A stretch of 13,086 nt of DNA. It comes from an uncultured Saprospiraceae bacterium. GTDB taxonomy: Bacteria; Bacteroidota; Bacteroidia; Chitinophagales; Saprospiraceae. Position numbers and translations under genes: made by a program. Shown one piece after another: positions 7,875 to 13,086 of the stretch. Within the stretch, counting starts at the first letter, position 1; each line of letters opens with the position of its first letter. The notes under the pieces are model-generated. The model saw only the letters and a list, made by a program, of their open reading frames with translations, had not been told where the DNA came from and did not search any database. The DNA is taken from positions 1 to 13,086 of the forward strand of contig CALHKJ010000500.1 in NCBI GenBank assembly GCA_938033975.1, in the 5' to 3' direction.

Positions 7875-7900
7875 ATGGTACAAATATTAGATAGTACCAT
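7875..7900. promoter_or_regulatory. Dyad-symmetric element upstream of dps
   Basis: ATGGTAC (7875-7881) and GTACCAT (7894-7900) are exact reverse complements separated by 12 nt, 66 bp upstream of the dps start. It may be a regulator-binding site or a hairpin in the leader. The function is not known, and the short arms could occur by chance. Confidence 0.3.
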
Positions 7901-7965
7901 CCGATAAATATCAATCATAACTTGATGGCAGCTTGACTGCAAATTATTAATCAAAAATTATAAAA

Positions 7966-8448
7966 ATGAATTATATAGGTATCAGTAATGACAATCTAGA
8001 AAAAGTAGCTAAAAAATTAAATGAGCTTTTATCCTCATACAGTGTCTATTATCAGAACTTGAGAAGTTTTCACTGGCATGTAAAAGGAAGAGATTTTTTC
8101 GACATCCATGAGCTTTTTGAAAGTCTGTACAACGACGCAAAGTTGAAAATTGATGAAATCGCGGAGCGAATACTTACTATCAATCACAAACCACTTGGAA
8201 GCATGACAGATTATTTGGTTGACTCATCTATTAAAGAGGCAAAGGATGTACTGCCAGCCGAGGAGATGGCAAAAGTGATCTTAACCAACCATAAGATTTT
8301 AATTTCTCAAATGAGAGAGGTTTTAGAAATTGCTGGTGAAGTGAAAGATGAAGGAACCGTAGATGTAGTCTCCGGATTTTTGTCACATTTAGAAAAAGAA
8401 AGCTGGATCTTAAATGCATGGACTGAGCGAAAAGGATCTAAGGCCTAA
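7966..8448 (+). CDS. dps: Dps family DNA-protecting ferritin
   Basis: A 160-residue Dps protein, a dodecameric miniferritin that oxidises and stores Fe(II) using hydrogen peroxide and protects DNA in starvation or oxidative stress. The intersubunit ferroxidase centre is visible: H36 (in SFHWHVKG), H48 (in FDIHELFE), E52 (Asp in E. coli Dps), D63 and E67 (in KIDEIAERI). Their spacing matches E. coli H51, H63, D67, D78 and E82. The length is typical. There is no Lys-rich N-terminal tail like that of E. coli Dps, so direct DNA binding is less certain. The mechanosensitive channel gene follows 59 nt downstream on the same strand, so the two may be co-transcribed. Family assignment is very secure. 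Confidence 0.95.
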   Translation: MNYIGISNDNLEKVAKKLNELLSSYSVYYQNLRSFHWHVKGRDFFDIHELFESLYNDAKLKIDEIAERILTINHKPLGSMTDYLVDSSIKEAKDVLPAEEMAKVILTNHKILISQMREVLEIAGEVKDEGTVDVVSGFLSHLEKESWILNAWTERKGSKA

Positions 8449-8507
8449 ACTCTGATCATTAATAGTTTCCAACAAATTTTAGACAATAACAAAATAACAA
8501 TTTATAT

Positions 8508-9353
8508 ATGGACTTTAATTCTTCATTAGAAGCACTAACTGACAAAATGAAAGGATGGGTAGAATCAATTATAGTTAATGTACCTAATATCATCCTTGCT
8601 TTGCTAGTATATTTAGTGGCCTATTATTTATCGAAAAAATTGAGTGGATTAATAAAAAGTGTCCTCAAGAAAAAAATCAAACAAGACTCGATTAGAAGTT
8701 TGATTGGCAATATAGTTTCTATTTTAATTATCGCTATTGGTCTGTTTTTGGCCCTGACAGTCCTTAATCTAGATAAAGCACTAACTTCAATTTTGGCGGG
8801 TGCTGGTGTCGCTGGTTTAGCCATTGGTCTTGCCTTACAAGATACAATAGCTAACACCTTTTCCGGGATTTTCCTAGCCGTTAAAGACATACTTAATATT
8901 GGAGATTTTGTTGAAACAAATGGATATAAAGGAGTTGTCCAAAGTATCAATTTGAGATACTTAACTTTGAAGGAAGCGGATAATAATCTTGTAATCATAC
9001 CTAACAGTATGGTGGTGGATAATCCGTTTAAAAACTTTGGATTAACAAATAGAATCCGAGTAACTTTAAAATGTGGAGTTTCTTATGATTCCGACTTGGA
9101 TGAAGTAAAGCGAATTTCAATCGAGACCATTAATAAGTCATTTCCTCAATACGATAGAGAAATTGAATTTCATTATCTCGAATTTGGAGAAAGTTCTATT
9201 GATTTTCAACTACGATTTTGGGTTGATGCCAAACAGAATAAAACTCAAATTGAAGCAAAGAGTGAAGCCATTATGTTATTGAAAAAAGCATTTGAAACAG
9301 CTAATATTGAAATTCCTTATCCTGTTCGTACTTTAATTAATACCAAAAGCTAA
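8508..9353 (+). CDS. mscS: Small-conductance mechanosensitive channel (MscS family)
   Basis: A 281-residue MscS channel, about the size of E. coli MscS (286). It opens on membrane tension and releases solutes on hypo-osmotic shock. TM1 lies about 21-41 and TM2 about 64-86. TM3 (about 91-127) is the pore helix, with the Gly/Ala packing pattern AGAGVAGLAIGLALQD. It is followed by the beta domain (GDFVETNGYKGVVQSINLR, 132-150; VIIPNSMVVDNPFKN, 162-176) and an alpha/beta C-terminal domain ending in IPYPVRTL, the family's usual end. It lies 59 nt after dps and converges with an XRE-family regulator whose stop is 37 nt away. I see no separate promoter. The symbol is used in the family sense; other MscS paralogues may exist. 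Confidence 0.94.
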   Translation: MDFNSSLEALTDKMKGWVESIIVNVPNIILALLVYLVAYYLSKKLSGLIKSVLKKKIKQDSIRSLIGNIVSILIIAIGLFLALTVLNLDKALTSILAGAGVAGLAIGLALQDTIANTFSGIFLAVKDILNIGDFVETNGYKGVVQSINLRYLTLKEADNNLVIIPNSMVVDNPFKNFGLTNRIRVTLKCGVSYDSDLDEVKRISIETINKSFPQYDREIEFHYLEFGESSIDFQLRFWVDAKQNKTQIEAKSEAIMLLKKAFETANIEIPYPVRTLINTKS

Positions 9354-9390
9354 TTTTTGAAATATCAACACACAATACATTGCCAAGGAC

Positions 9391-9918
9391 TCATTCCTGA
9401 ATTTGACTAGGTACTGTTTTTTGAATAAAATCCCAATTTAAAGTAATGAGGGATTGGAGCAAATCCAAAATATCAGTAAATGAAGAATACAATTCCACAC
9501 TAACTTTATCTTCTTTGTTTCTGTTTTTCATTTCAATCAATGAAGTATAACCGTTAAAAATTTTAGTCATCTCGTTTGTGTCATGAATGATTTGATTCAA
9601 ATTTTCTTCAAATTGATGTTGTTGAAGAGGTTCAAGTGAGGGAACTGTAATTTGAGAATTTTCAATTTTATGATCAATCATTATTAGTTCGAGCATCTCG
9701 GCTGGATCTTGATTAAAAAACTTTGAAATCTTCAAAAAAACCAATGCGCTAGGTTCCGAGGAACTGGCTTCGTAGGATGCGATATTATTTCGATTCATCC
9801 CTAATTTCTTAGCCAGTTCTTGCTGACTAAGTCCATTGATGCGTCTTAAAAATTTCAAGTTCTTGCCAAAATGAGTTGGCTTTGGAATTGACTTTTTCTT
9901 CTTTTTTTGTTGATCCAT
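9391..9918 (-). CDS. XRE-family HTH regulator (divergent pair, member 1)
   Basis: A 175-residue putative DNA-binding regulator. After a Lys-rich N-terminus it has an XRE/Cro-type HTH at about 18-75 (NLKFLRRINGLSQQELAKKL; MNRNNIASYE). A helical extension of about 95 residues follows, with no known domain. It is divergent from a second XRE gene of nearly the same length, separated by 110 bp. The two share the HTH core (AxKLxxxRxNIAxYE, then KFFNxD) and a weaker C-terminal match (LLQSLITLNWDFI here, LMEDLITHNESMI in the partner), so they appear to be paralogues. A TAATTTTG -7 element on the minus strand (9953-9946) lies about 28 nt upstream of the ATG. The target is unknown; neighbouring stress genes are possible regulatees. 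Confidence 0.88.
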   Translation of the reverse strand: MDQQKKKKKSIPKPTHFGKNLKFLRRINGLSQQELAKKLGMNRNNIASYEASSSEPSALVFLKISKFFNQDPAEMLELIMIDHKIENSQITVPSLEPLQQHQFEENLNQIIHDTNEMTKIFNGYTSLIEMKNRNKEDKVSVELYSSFTDILDLLQSLITLNWDFIQKTVPSQIQE

Positions 9919-9940
9919 TGCACAATGCTGTGTTACTTAT

Positions 9941-9972
9941 ATTAACAAAATTAGATATTTTAGTTAATTTTA
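9941..9972. promoter_or_regulatory. Candidate operator/promoter between the divergent XRE genes
   Basis: ATTAAC (9941-9946) pairs with GTTAAT (9963-9968), and the nested AAAATTA (9947-9953) pairs with TAATTTT (9966-9972), giving an AT-rich symmetric region. TAATTTTG on the minus strand (9953-9946) matches TAnnTTTG for the leftward gene, although the nearest TTG is 22 nt away instead of 19-21. TAATTTTA (9965-9972) is a near match facing right. The symmetric element overlapping both suggests shared autoregulation; AT-richness makes chance symmetry possible. Confidence 0.4.
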
Positions 9973-10028
9973 TTCCAATAATCGAACAATAATTATCACC
10001 TGTAGTTGAGCAAATAGAACTTATTAGT

Positions 10029-10538
10029 ATGAAAAACGATAGAATACCTTTGGCACATAACATAAGAGTCCTCCGAAAGGCAAAAGGTTTGAATCAAGAA
10101 GCACTTGCGGCAAAATTAAACATCAAAAGATCTAATATTGCTGCTTACGAAACCAAGAATGTGGAACCCAGGCTCAGGATTATTTTAGAAATTGCTAAGT
10201 TCTTCAATATTGATATTTCTACCTTAATTAATGAAAAACTAGCTGAAGATGATAATTATCCTCCATTTTCAAGTCAGGACGATACTAAGATTACTGGGAC
10301 AAAAGTAATTGATATAGATTCTAAGAATGTTAGTGAGTTTATATCAAAATCCATGAGTATCAAAAAGGTTTTAATAGGCTTCAAGTCCTTTTATACCTTT
10401 AGAAAAGCTAAATTGAACGAGCTGTCTCCGGCTAATCAAAAATTAATTTTTGATATTGATAATTTTATTCAATTAATGGAAGATTTAATAACTCACAATG
10501 AATCCATGATTAGACTATTATCTTCAGAAAAGGAATAA
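10029..10538 (+). CDS. XRE-family HTH regulator (divergent pair, member 2)
   Basis: A 169-residue putative regulator with an N-terminal XRE-type HTH at about 9-68 (NIRVLRKAKGLNQEALAAKL; IKRSNIAAYETKN; IAKFFNID). An acidic, poorly conserved linker (about 70-100) and a helical C-terminal region (101-169) follow. It resembles the divergent neighbour in domain order, length and several C-terminal positions (DxxxLxxxLIThN-like segment at 144-158). Long single-HTH proteins of this type usually dimerise and repress; the C-terminal part is probably for oligomerisation or ligand sensing, which is inference. No good -7/-33 pair is seen directly upstream; a near match lies in the shared symmetric element. 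It is followed by a 415-bp gene-poor stretch. Confidence 0.88.
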   Translation: MKNDRIPLAHNIRVLRKAKGLNQEALAAKLNIKRSNIAAYETKNVEPRLRIILEIAKFFNIDISTLINEKLAEDDNYPPFSSQDDTKITGTKVIDIDSKNVSEFISKSMSIKKVLIGFKSFYTFRKAKLNELSPANQKLIFDIDNFIQLMEDLITHNESMIRLLSSEKE

Positions 10539-10576
10539 ACAACCTTTGACTTCAATCTCTCGAACTGATTATTTCT

Positions 10577-10732
10577 TTACCTATCGTCATAGCTACCTAG
10601 CTTCAATGCTATATCTTCCTCGGCTATCGATTTTCTTTCCTATCTATATACCTTCCAATCCAAAATGACATTTTTGAGCTTTACCATTTGCTGGTGAACA
10701 AGTTGATTCAATGCCTGTATAAAACGCCTCAT
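10577..10732 (-). pseudogene. Possible relict minus-strand reading frame
   Basis: From an ATG at 10732 the minus strand encodes 30 residues (MRRFIQALNQLVHQQ...), stops at a TAG (10642-10640), then continues in the same frame for 20 more residues (ERKSIAEEDIALKLGSYDDR) to a TAA at 10577-10579. The two parts together read like an amphipathic helix-rich protein and the strand is purine-rich, as coding strands here are. No homologue is recognised and the length is too short to exclude chance. Confidence 0.18.
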
Positions 10733-10885
10733 TTTTGGGAATATATTAATACGGGATATAGAATATGTGTTTTTCTAACACAAAATGTAATTTAGGATCA
10801 TAGGCTGAAACCCCTATAAATATGGGATTTTAATCAATATGTAACTAAAATTCACATTATTTGAGTATAAAAAGCACTATAAATG

Positions 10886-10916
10886 TTGCATAAAAGCACA
10901 AAAAGAACTATATTTG
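10886..10916 (+). promoter_or_regulatory. Bacteroidota-type promoter of the sigma-factor operon
   Basis: TTG (10886-10888) is followed after exactly 20 nt by TATATTTG (10909-10916), an exact TAnnTTTG -7 element. Transcription would start near 10922-10924, leaving a leader of about 30 nt rich in A (ATAAAAAACACAA) before the ATG at 10954. The spacing is identical to that of the blaI-like promoter, so the gene appears to be read by the housekeeping sigma factor, not only by its own product. Confidence 0.65.
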
Positions 10917-10953
10917 TATTATATTCATAAAAACTAGAATAAAAAACACAAAT

Positions 10954-11457
10954 ATGTCTCACTTACAATTTGAATCTTACTACAGAAATAATTTCGAAGC
11001 TCTTTCTTCATTTGCATTAAAATTGGCAAGAAATAAAATGGATGCAGATGATTTGTTACAAGAGACTGCAATCAAAGCTTACAAAAACTTTGGTCACTTT
11101 GCTGAAGGCTCTAATTTTAAAAATTGGACTTTTACCATTTTGAAAAACACCTTTATCTCTAAGTATAGAAGAAGGAAAAAACTAAATCTGGTTAGCAAGC
11201 CTATTGAAGATATGGAATATGCTGTTGTGAAAGATGAACCTATAGTCAGTAAATCAAAATACAACTTAAAAGACCTAAGCAATTCTATTGAAACGCTAAG
11301 TGACAAATCAAAAGAACCTTTTATTATGTATATCAATGGATACCAATACAACGAAATTTCTGAAAGTTTAGATATTCCAATTGGAACAGTCAAAAGCCGA
11401 ATACATTTTGCAAGGACAAAACTGAGAAAACTTTTAGGTAGAAAAAATGCTGCCTAA
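10954..11457 (+). CDS. ECF-type RNA polymerase sigma factor
   Basis: A 167-residue group 4 (ECF) sigma factor containing only regions 2 and 4. Region 2 spans about 8-72 (DADDLLQETAIKAYKNF, then FKNWTFTILKNTFISKYRRR, the -10 recognition part). Region 4 spans about 113-162 (LSDKSKEPFIMYINGYQYNE; IPIGTVKSRIHFARTKLRKL, the -35 recognition helix-turn-helix). No adjacent gene resembles a FecR, RseA or zinc anti-sigma factor. The sigma gene instead heads a tight plus-strand run of small membrane-protein genes (25 nt to the next start), so regulation may be at the level of synthesis or by one of those proteins. Its own promoter is of the housekeeping type. Family certain; target regulon unknown. Confidence 0.94.
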   Translation: MSHLQFESYYRNNFEALSSFALKLARNKMDADDLLQETAIKAYKNFGHFAEGSNFKNWTFTILKNTFISKYRRRKKLNLVSKPIEDMEYAVVKDEPIVSKSKYNLKDLSNSIETLSDKSKEPFIMYINGYQYNEISESLDIPIGTVKSRIHFARTKLRKLLGRKNAA

Positions 11458-11482
11458 TTTTTTAATGATCAAACTAAATAAA

Positions 11483-11824
11483 ATGAAAAATAAAAATTCA
11501 AATACATTAATGTTGCTTACTGGTATAGTAGCTGGAGCTGCCGCAGTATATTTTCTTAATACCCCAAAGGGTAAGGCAATTCTTGATATTGTTGTCCAAA
11601 AAGGGGAGGACCTAAACGATCAACTTCAGGATCAAGTAGAAGCGGCTATTGTAAAAGGAAAAGAAACAATCGATAAAACGAAAGAAGAAGCAAAAGCAGC
11701 TATAGAAAATGTAGGCAACGAAGTTATTAGTGGAAATGAAATAGCTCAAAAAGTTGTCAATGATACATTGAACGATTTTCACAAAGGAGTGGAGCAGGCT
11801 AAAGCTAAATTAAAAAATGCCTAA
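11483..11824 (+). CDS. YtxH domain-containing protein
   Basis: A 113-residue single-span membrane protein of the YtxH type: a short polar N-terminus, a Gly/Ala-rich hydrophobic segment (about 9-26, LMLLTGIVAGAAAVYFL), a TPKGKAI motif like the family's (A)P.KGK.., then a long charged helical region (about 40-113) likely to form a coiled coil. Such proteins are common in stress and stationary-phase operons, but their role is not known. The frame extends upstream to an ATG at 11447 that overlaps the sigma gene by 11 nt. I prefer the ATG at 11483 because it gives the canonical family N-terminus and follows an A-rich leader; 11465 is also possible. The downstream gene begins 2 nt after its stop. 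Confidence 0.82.
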   Translation: MKNKNSNTLMLLTGIVAGAAAVYFLNTPKGKAILDIVVQKGEDLNDQLQDQVEAAIVKGKETIDKTKEEAKAAIENVGNEVISGNEIAQKVVNDTLNDFHKGVEQAKAKLKNA

Positions 11825-11826
11825 CG

Positions 11827-12213
11827 ATGAATTCCAAAGACATCGATAAGAACATTGAAGATTCATTACTGGCAAAAATTGGAGAAAATTATCACTTTCT
11901 AAAAACCATCCTTAGCAATAAACTAGAAATTGCGAAATTAGAATTTCTACAAAAAATATCCGCCTTTGTCAGTCTTTTGATATTTTCAATTATTAGCATT
12001 TTTGTAATAATGGCCATACTGACCATATTTATTGTTTCTCTAATTGTATATCTTGAGGGATTACTAGGGTCATATTTATCTGCATTGTTGCTGACCAATG
12101 GTATTTTGATTTTACTAACAGTAATTTTTTATTTTCTAGTCAAACCAAAGATTAAATCTTTACTTGCAATGAAAATGATGGAAATTATAGAAACAACAAA
12201 CGCAGAAGAATGA
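11827..12213 (+). CDS. Phage holin family / YqjE-like membrane protein
   Basis: A 128-residue protein of the Phage_holin_3_6 (DUF1469, YqjE-like) type. A charged amphipathic N-terminal helix (1-43) is followed by two long membrane segments (about 45-74 and 82-107) and a short charged tail. Despite the name, chromosomal members are not lysis proteins; in E. coli YqjE sits in the yqjCDEK stress cluster beside YqjD, a single-span ribosome-associated membrane protein. The arrangement here (single-span YtxH protein, holin-type protein, small third protein) is parallel to that cluster, although the resemblance is architectural and not proven homology. It starts 2 nt after the YtxH gene and overlaps the next gene by 4 nt. 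Confidence 0.8.
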   Translation: MNSKDIDKNIEDSLLAKIGENYHFLKTILSNKLEIAKLEFLQKISAFVSLLIFSIISIFVIMAILTIFIVSLIVYLEGLLGSYLSALLLTNGILILLTVIFYFLVKPKIKSLLAMKMMEIIETTNAEE

Positions 12214-12473
12214 TACAAAATAGAATAGATCAATTGAAGCAAGAAACTGAATTTGCGGAAGCGAAATTACTAGAGAACGTTAAGCAATTGAATTTTTTAA
12301 AAAGCGATAATCATAAGCTATCCAGCAAAGGAGTAACTCAATCTTTTATGCTAAAAACTTCTTTACCATTGGTTGGTTTAGTTGCAAAGATGATCCTTGG
12401 TAAGAATAGTACAGTTTATTCTATCACCAAAATATTTGATTTAGTAAGTCAGGTAGTGAGCTCAAAAAAATGA
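12210..12473 (+). CDS. Hypothetical 87-residue protein in the sigma operon
   Basis: Not recognised. The first 40 residues are a charged helix (IDQLKQETEFAEAKLLENVK) likely to form a coiled coil. A moderately hydrophobic segment at about 49-64 (KTSLPLVGLVAKMILG) may be membrane-associated, and the end is a short amphipathic helix with a Lys-Lys terminus. It starts inside the stop of the holin-type gene (ATGA overlap) and ends 4 nt before the permease gene, so its translation is coupled and it is very likely real. Its position corresponds to YqjK in the E. coli yqjCDEK cluster, but I see no diagnostic motif. It could be a partner of the membrane proteins or a small anti-sigma-like factor; both are speculation. 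Confidence 0.75.
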   Translation: MIQNRIDQLKQETEFAEAKLLENVKQLNFLKSDNHKLSSKGVTQSFMLKTSLPLVGLVAKMILGKNSTVYSITKIFDLVSQVVSSKK

Positions 12474-12477
12474 TCTT

Positions 12478-13086
12478 ATGAAAATGAGTTACCTGCAAAA
12501 ATTGAGTTATACACTCATATGTCTCATAGCAATCGGCTATCTATTATATATTGGTTCGACCATAATTATTCCTATAGTCTTTGCCATGTTAGTAAGTGTA
12601 TTTTTAAATCCAATTGATAATAAACTCAGATCCTTTGTAAAACTTAAATGGCTTTCCATTCTACTAAGTTTTCTATTGATAATTATTCCAATAGTACTAA
12701 CTACAACTTTGTTTTCATTCCAACTGATAAATATCGTTGAATCTTTACCTTCTATTAGCAATAGTATTTATGACGGTTTCGCAAAGTTAGTAAGTAAGCT
12801 TAATAGTGTTTTTCCTTTTTTCAATTTTAATATTGATTCCCTTATTCAGCGAAGTGAGGATTCAGATTTATCTGGTCCTGTGAAAGTACTTGGACAAGGA
12901 TTGATTTCCACTACTACCTTAATTGGATCTTTGGGACTAGTATTGATATACACATACTTGTTTCTTTATTACAAAGAGAGTTTTAAAAAATTTATGATGT
13001 ATGCATTTTCAAAAGAAGATAGATCAGGCTTGATAGAAACACTAGAAAAAATAAAAGATACAATACAAGCATATATAGGTGGGTTG
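12478..13086 (+). CDS. AI-2E family transporter (N-terminal part, cut by window end)
   Basis: The first 203 codons of a permease of the AI-2E/UPF0118 family; the reading frame is open at the window end, and full-length members are about 340-380 residues. TM segments are seen at about 14-41 (including the IIIPIVFAMLVSVFLNPI signature with the Asn-Pro typical of TM2 ends), 57-80 and 138-162. A hydrophilic stretch between them (about 83-137) is the family's variable extracytoplasmic region. The end, IQAYIGG, matches the family's Y-x-x-G motif after a helical segment. Most family members are exporters or ion/H+ antiporters, and only some handle AI-2, so the substrate is open. An ATG at 12484 is an alternative start. 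It is the fifth gene of the sigma-factor operon, 4 nt after the preceding stop. Confidence 0.88.
   Translation, partial: MKMSYLQKLSYTLICLIAIGYLLYIGSTIIIPIVFAMLVSVFLNPIDNKLRSFVKLKWLSILLSFLLIIIPIVLTTTLFSFQLINIVESLPSISNSIYDGFAKLVSKLNSVFPFFNFNIDSLIQRSEDSDLSGPVKVLGQGLISTTTLIGSLGLVLIYTYLFLYYKESFKKFMMYAFSKEDRSGLIETLEKIKDTIQAYIGGL

Larger units (their letters stand above)
7407..7965. other. 559-bp intergenic region between two divergent genes
   Basis: No established gene is found. The region must hold the promoters of the PA2169-like gene (minus) and dps (plus), but no clean TTG-N20-TAnnTTTG element is visible for either. Visible structure: a small hairpin ACCAA-GCTA-TTGGT near 7488-7501; a dyad TTTGT-N7-ACAAA near 7615; an ATCAG/CTGAT hairpin near 7588-7602; a perfect 7-bp dyad ATGGTAC (7875-7881) / GTACCAT (7894-7900) upstream of dps; and a GCAG-N5-CTGC hairpin at about 7928-7940. 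A small ORF with a frame conflict occupies 7673-7840 and is listed separately. Confidence 0.5.
10539..10953. other. 415-bp intergenic region upstream of the sigma factor
   Basis: No established gene. The left part (about 10545-10670) is strikingly pyrimidine-rich on the plus strand, with recurring CTATC/CCTATC words. A minus-strand frame over 10577-10762 is open except for one TAG and is listed separately. Small hairpins: TGTGTT-N5-AACACA (10766-10782), and ATAGG (10800-10804) pairing with CCTAT (10813-10817). The sigma-factor promoter occupies the right end. No convincing terminator for the upstream XRE gene is seen. Confidence 0.5.

Noticed and set aside
8624..8998. 124-residue minus-strand frame opposite the mscS gene
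   Set aside because: Antisense to the conserved MscS pore and beta domain; no independent start signal or family match.
10591..10602. AGCTA-CC-TAGCT palindrome near the end of the second XRE gene as a terminator
   Set aside because: A two-base loop, only 5-bp arms and no T-tract make it a poor terminator.
11827..12213. The holin-type gene as evidence of a prophage
   Set aside because: No other phage genes are present, and chromosomal Phage_holin_3_6 proteins are common in stress operons with YtxH-type genes.
1..13086. CRISPR arrays, insertion-sequence ends, attachment sites, tRNA or rRNA genes
   Set aside because: No regularly spaced repeats, terminal inverted repeats with a transposase, or RNA-gene signatures were seen on either strand by eye.

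Overview
The window is AT-rich (roughly 35-37% GC by eye) and looks like a chromosomal segment of a Bacteroidota species. The evidence is: promoters of the TTG-N20-TAnnTTTG type; A-rich leaders with no Shine-Dalgarno sequence; an outer-membrane receptor with an N-terminal carboxypeptidase-regulatory-like domain; and a BlaI/BlaR1-type pair without any beta-lactamase. I cannot place it to genus. There are no tRNA, rRNA, CRISPR or insertion-sequence signatures.

Left part (1-6930): a DinB-superfamily protein on the minus strand is followed by a divergent three-gene operon on the plus strand. The operon encodes a BlaI/MecI-type repressor, a very long M56 (BlaR1-type) membrane protease, and a TonB-dependent outer-membrane receptor. 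It ends in a perfect 15-bp hairpin that also serves the convergent gene on the other side. The protease keeps its zinc site and membrane segments, but where BlaR1 has its penicillin-sensing domain it carries about 14 ankyrin repeats, predicted to lie in the periplasm. Two palindromic TACGAT-N4-ATCGTA-type sites, 22 bp apart, sit on the promoter. I read this as a repressor/protease sensing circuit controlling an outer-membrane receptor; it is the most interesting system here.

Middle part (6954-10538): a PA2169-type four-helix-bundle protein (minus), a long non-coding or relict stretch, a Dps ferritin with its ferroxidase residues, an MscS channel, and two divergent paralogous XRE-family regulators with similar C-terminal extensions. 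These look like stress-protection genes (iron/oxidative and osmotic).

Right part (10954-13086): a compact plus-strand operon begins with an ECF sigma factor that has no recognisable anti-sigma partner. It continues with a YtxH-type protein, a Phage_holin_3_6/YqjE-like membrane protein, an unrecognised 87-residue protein, and an AI-2E-family permease cut off by the window end. Gaps are 25 nt or less, and two genes overlap by the ATGA pattern. The sigma promoter has the same architecture as the blaI promoter. Two intergenic stretches longer than 300 bp (7407-7965 and 10539-10953) contain only weak signals: a small ORF with a frame conflict, short hairpins, and a possible relict reading frame.
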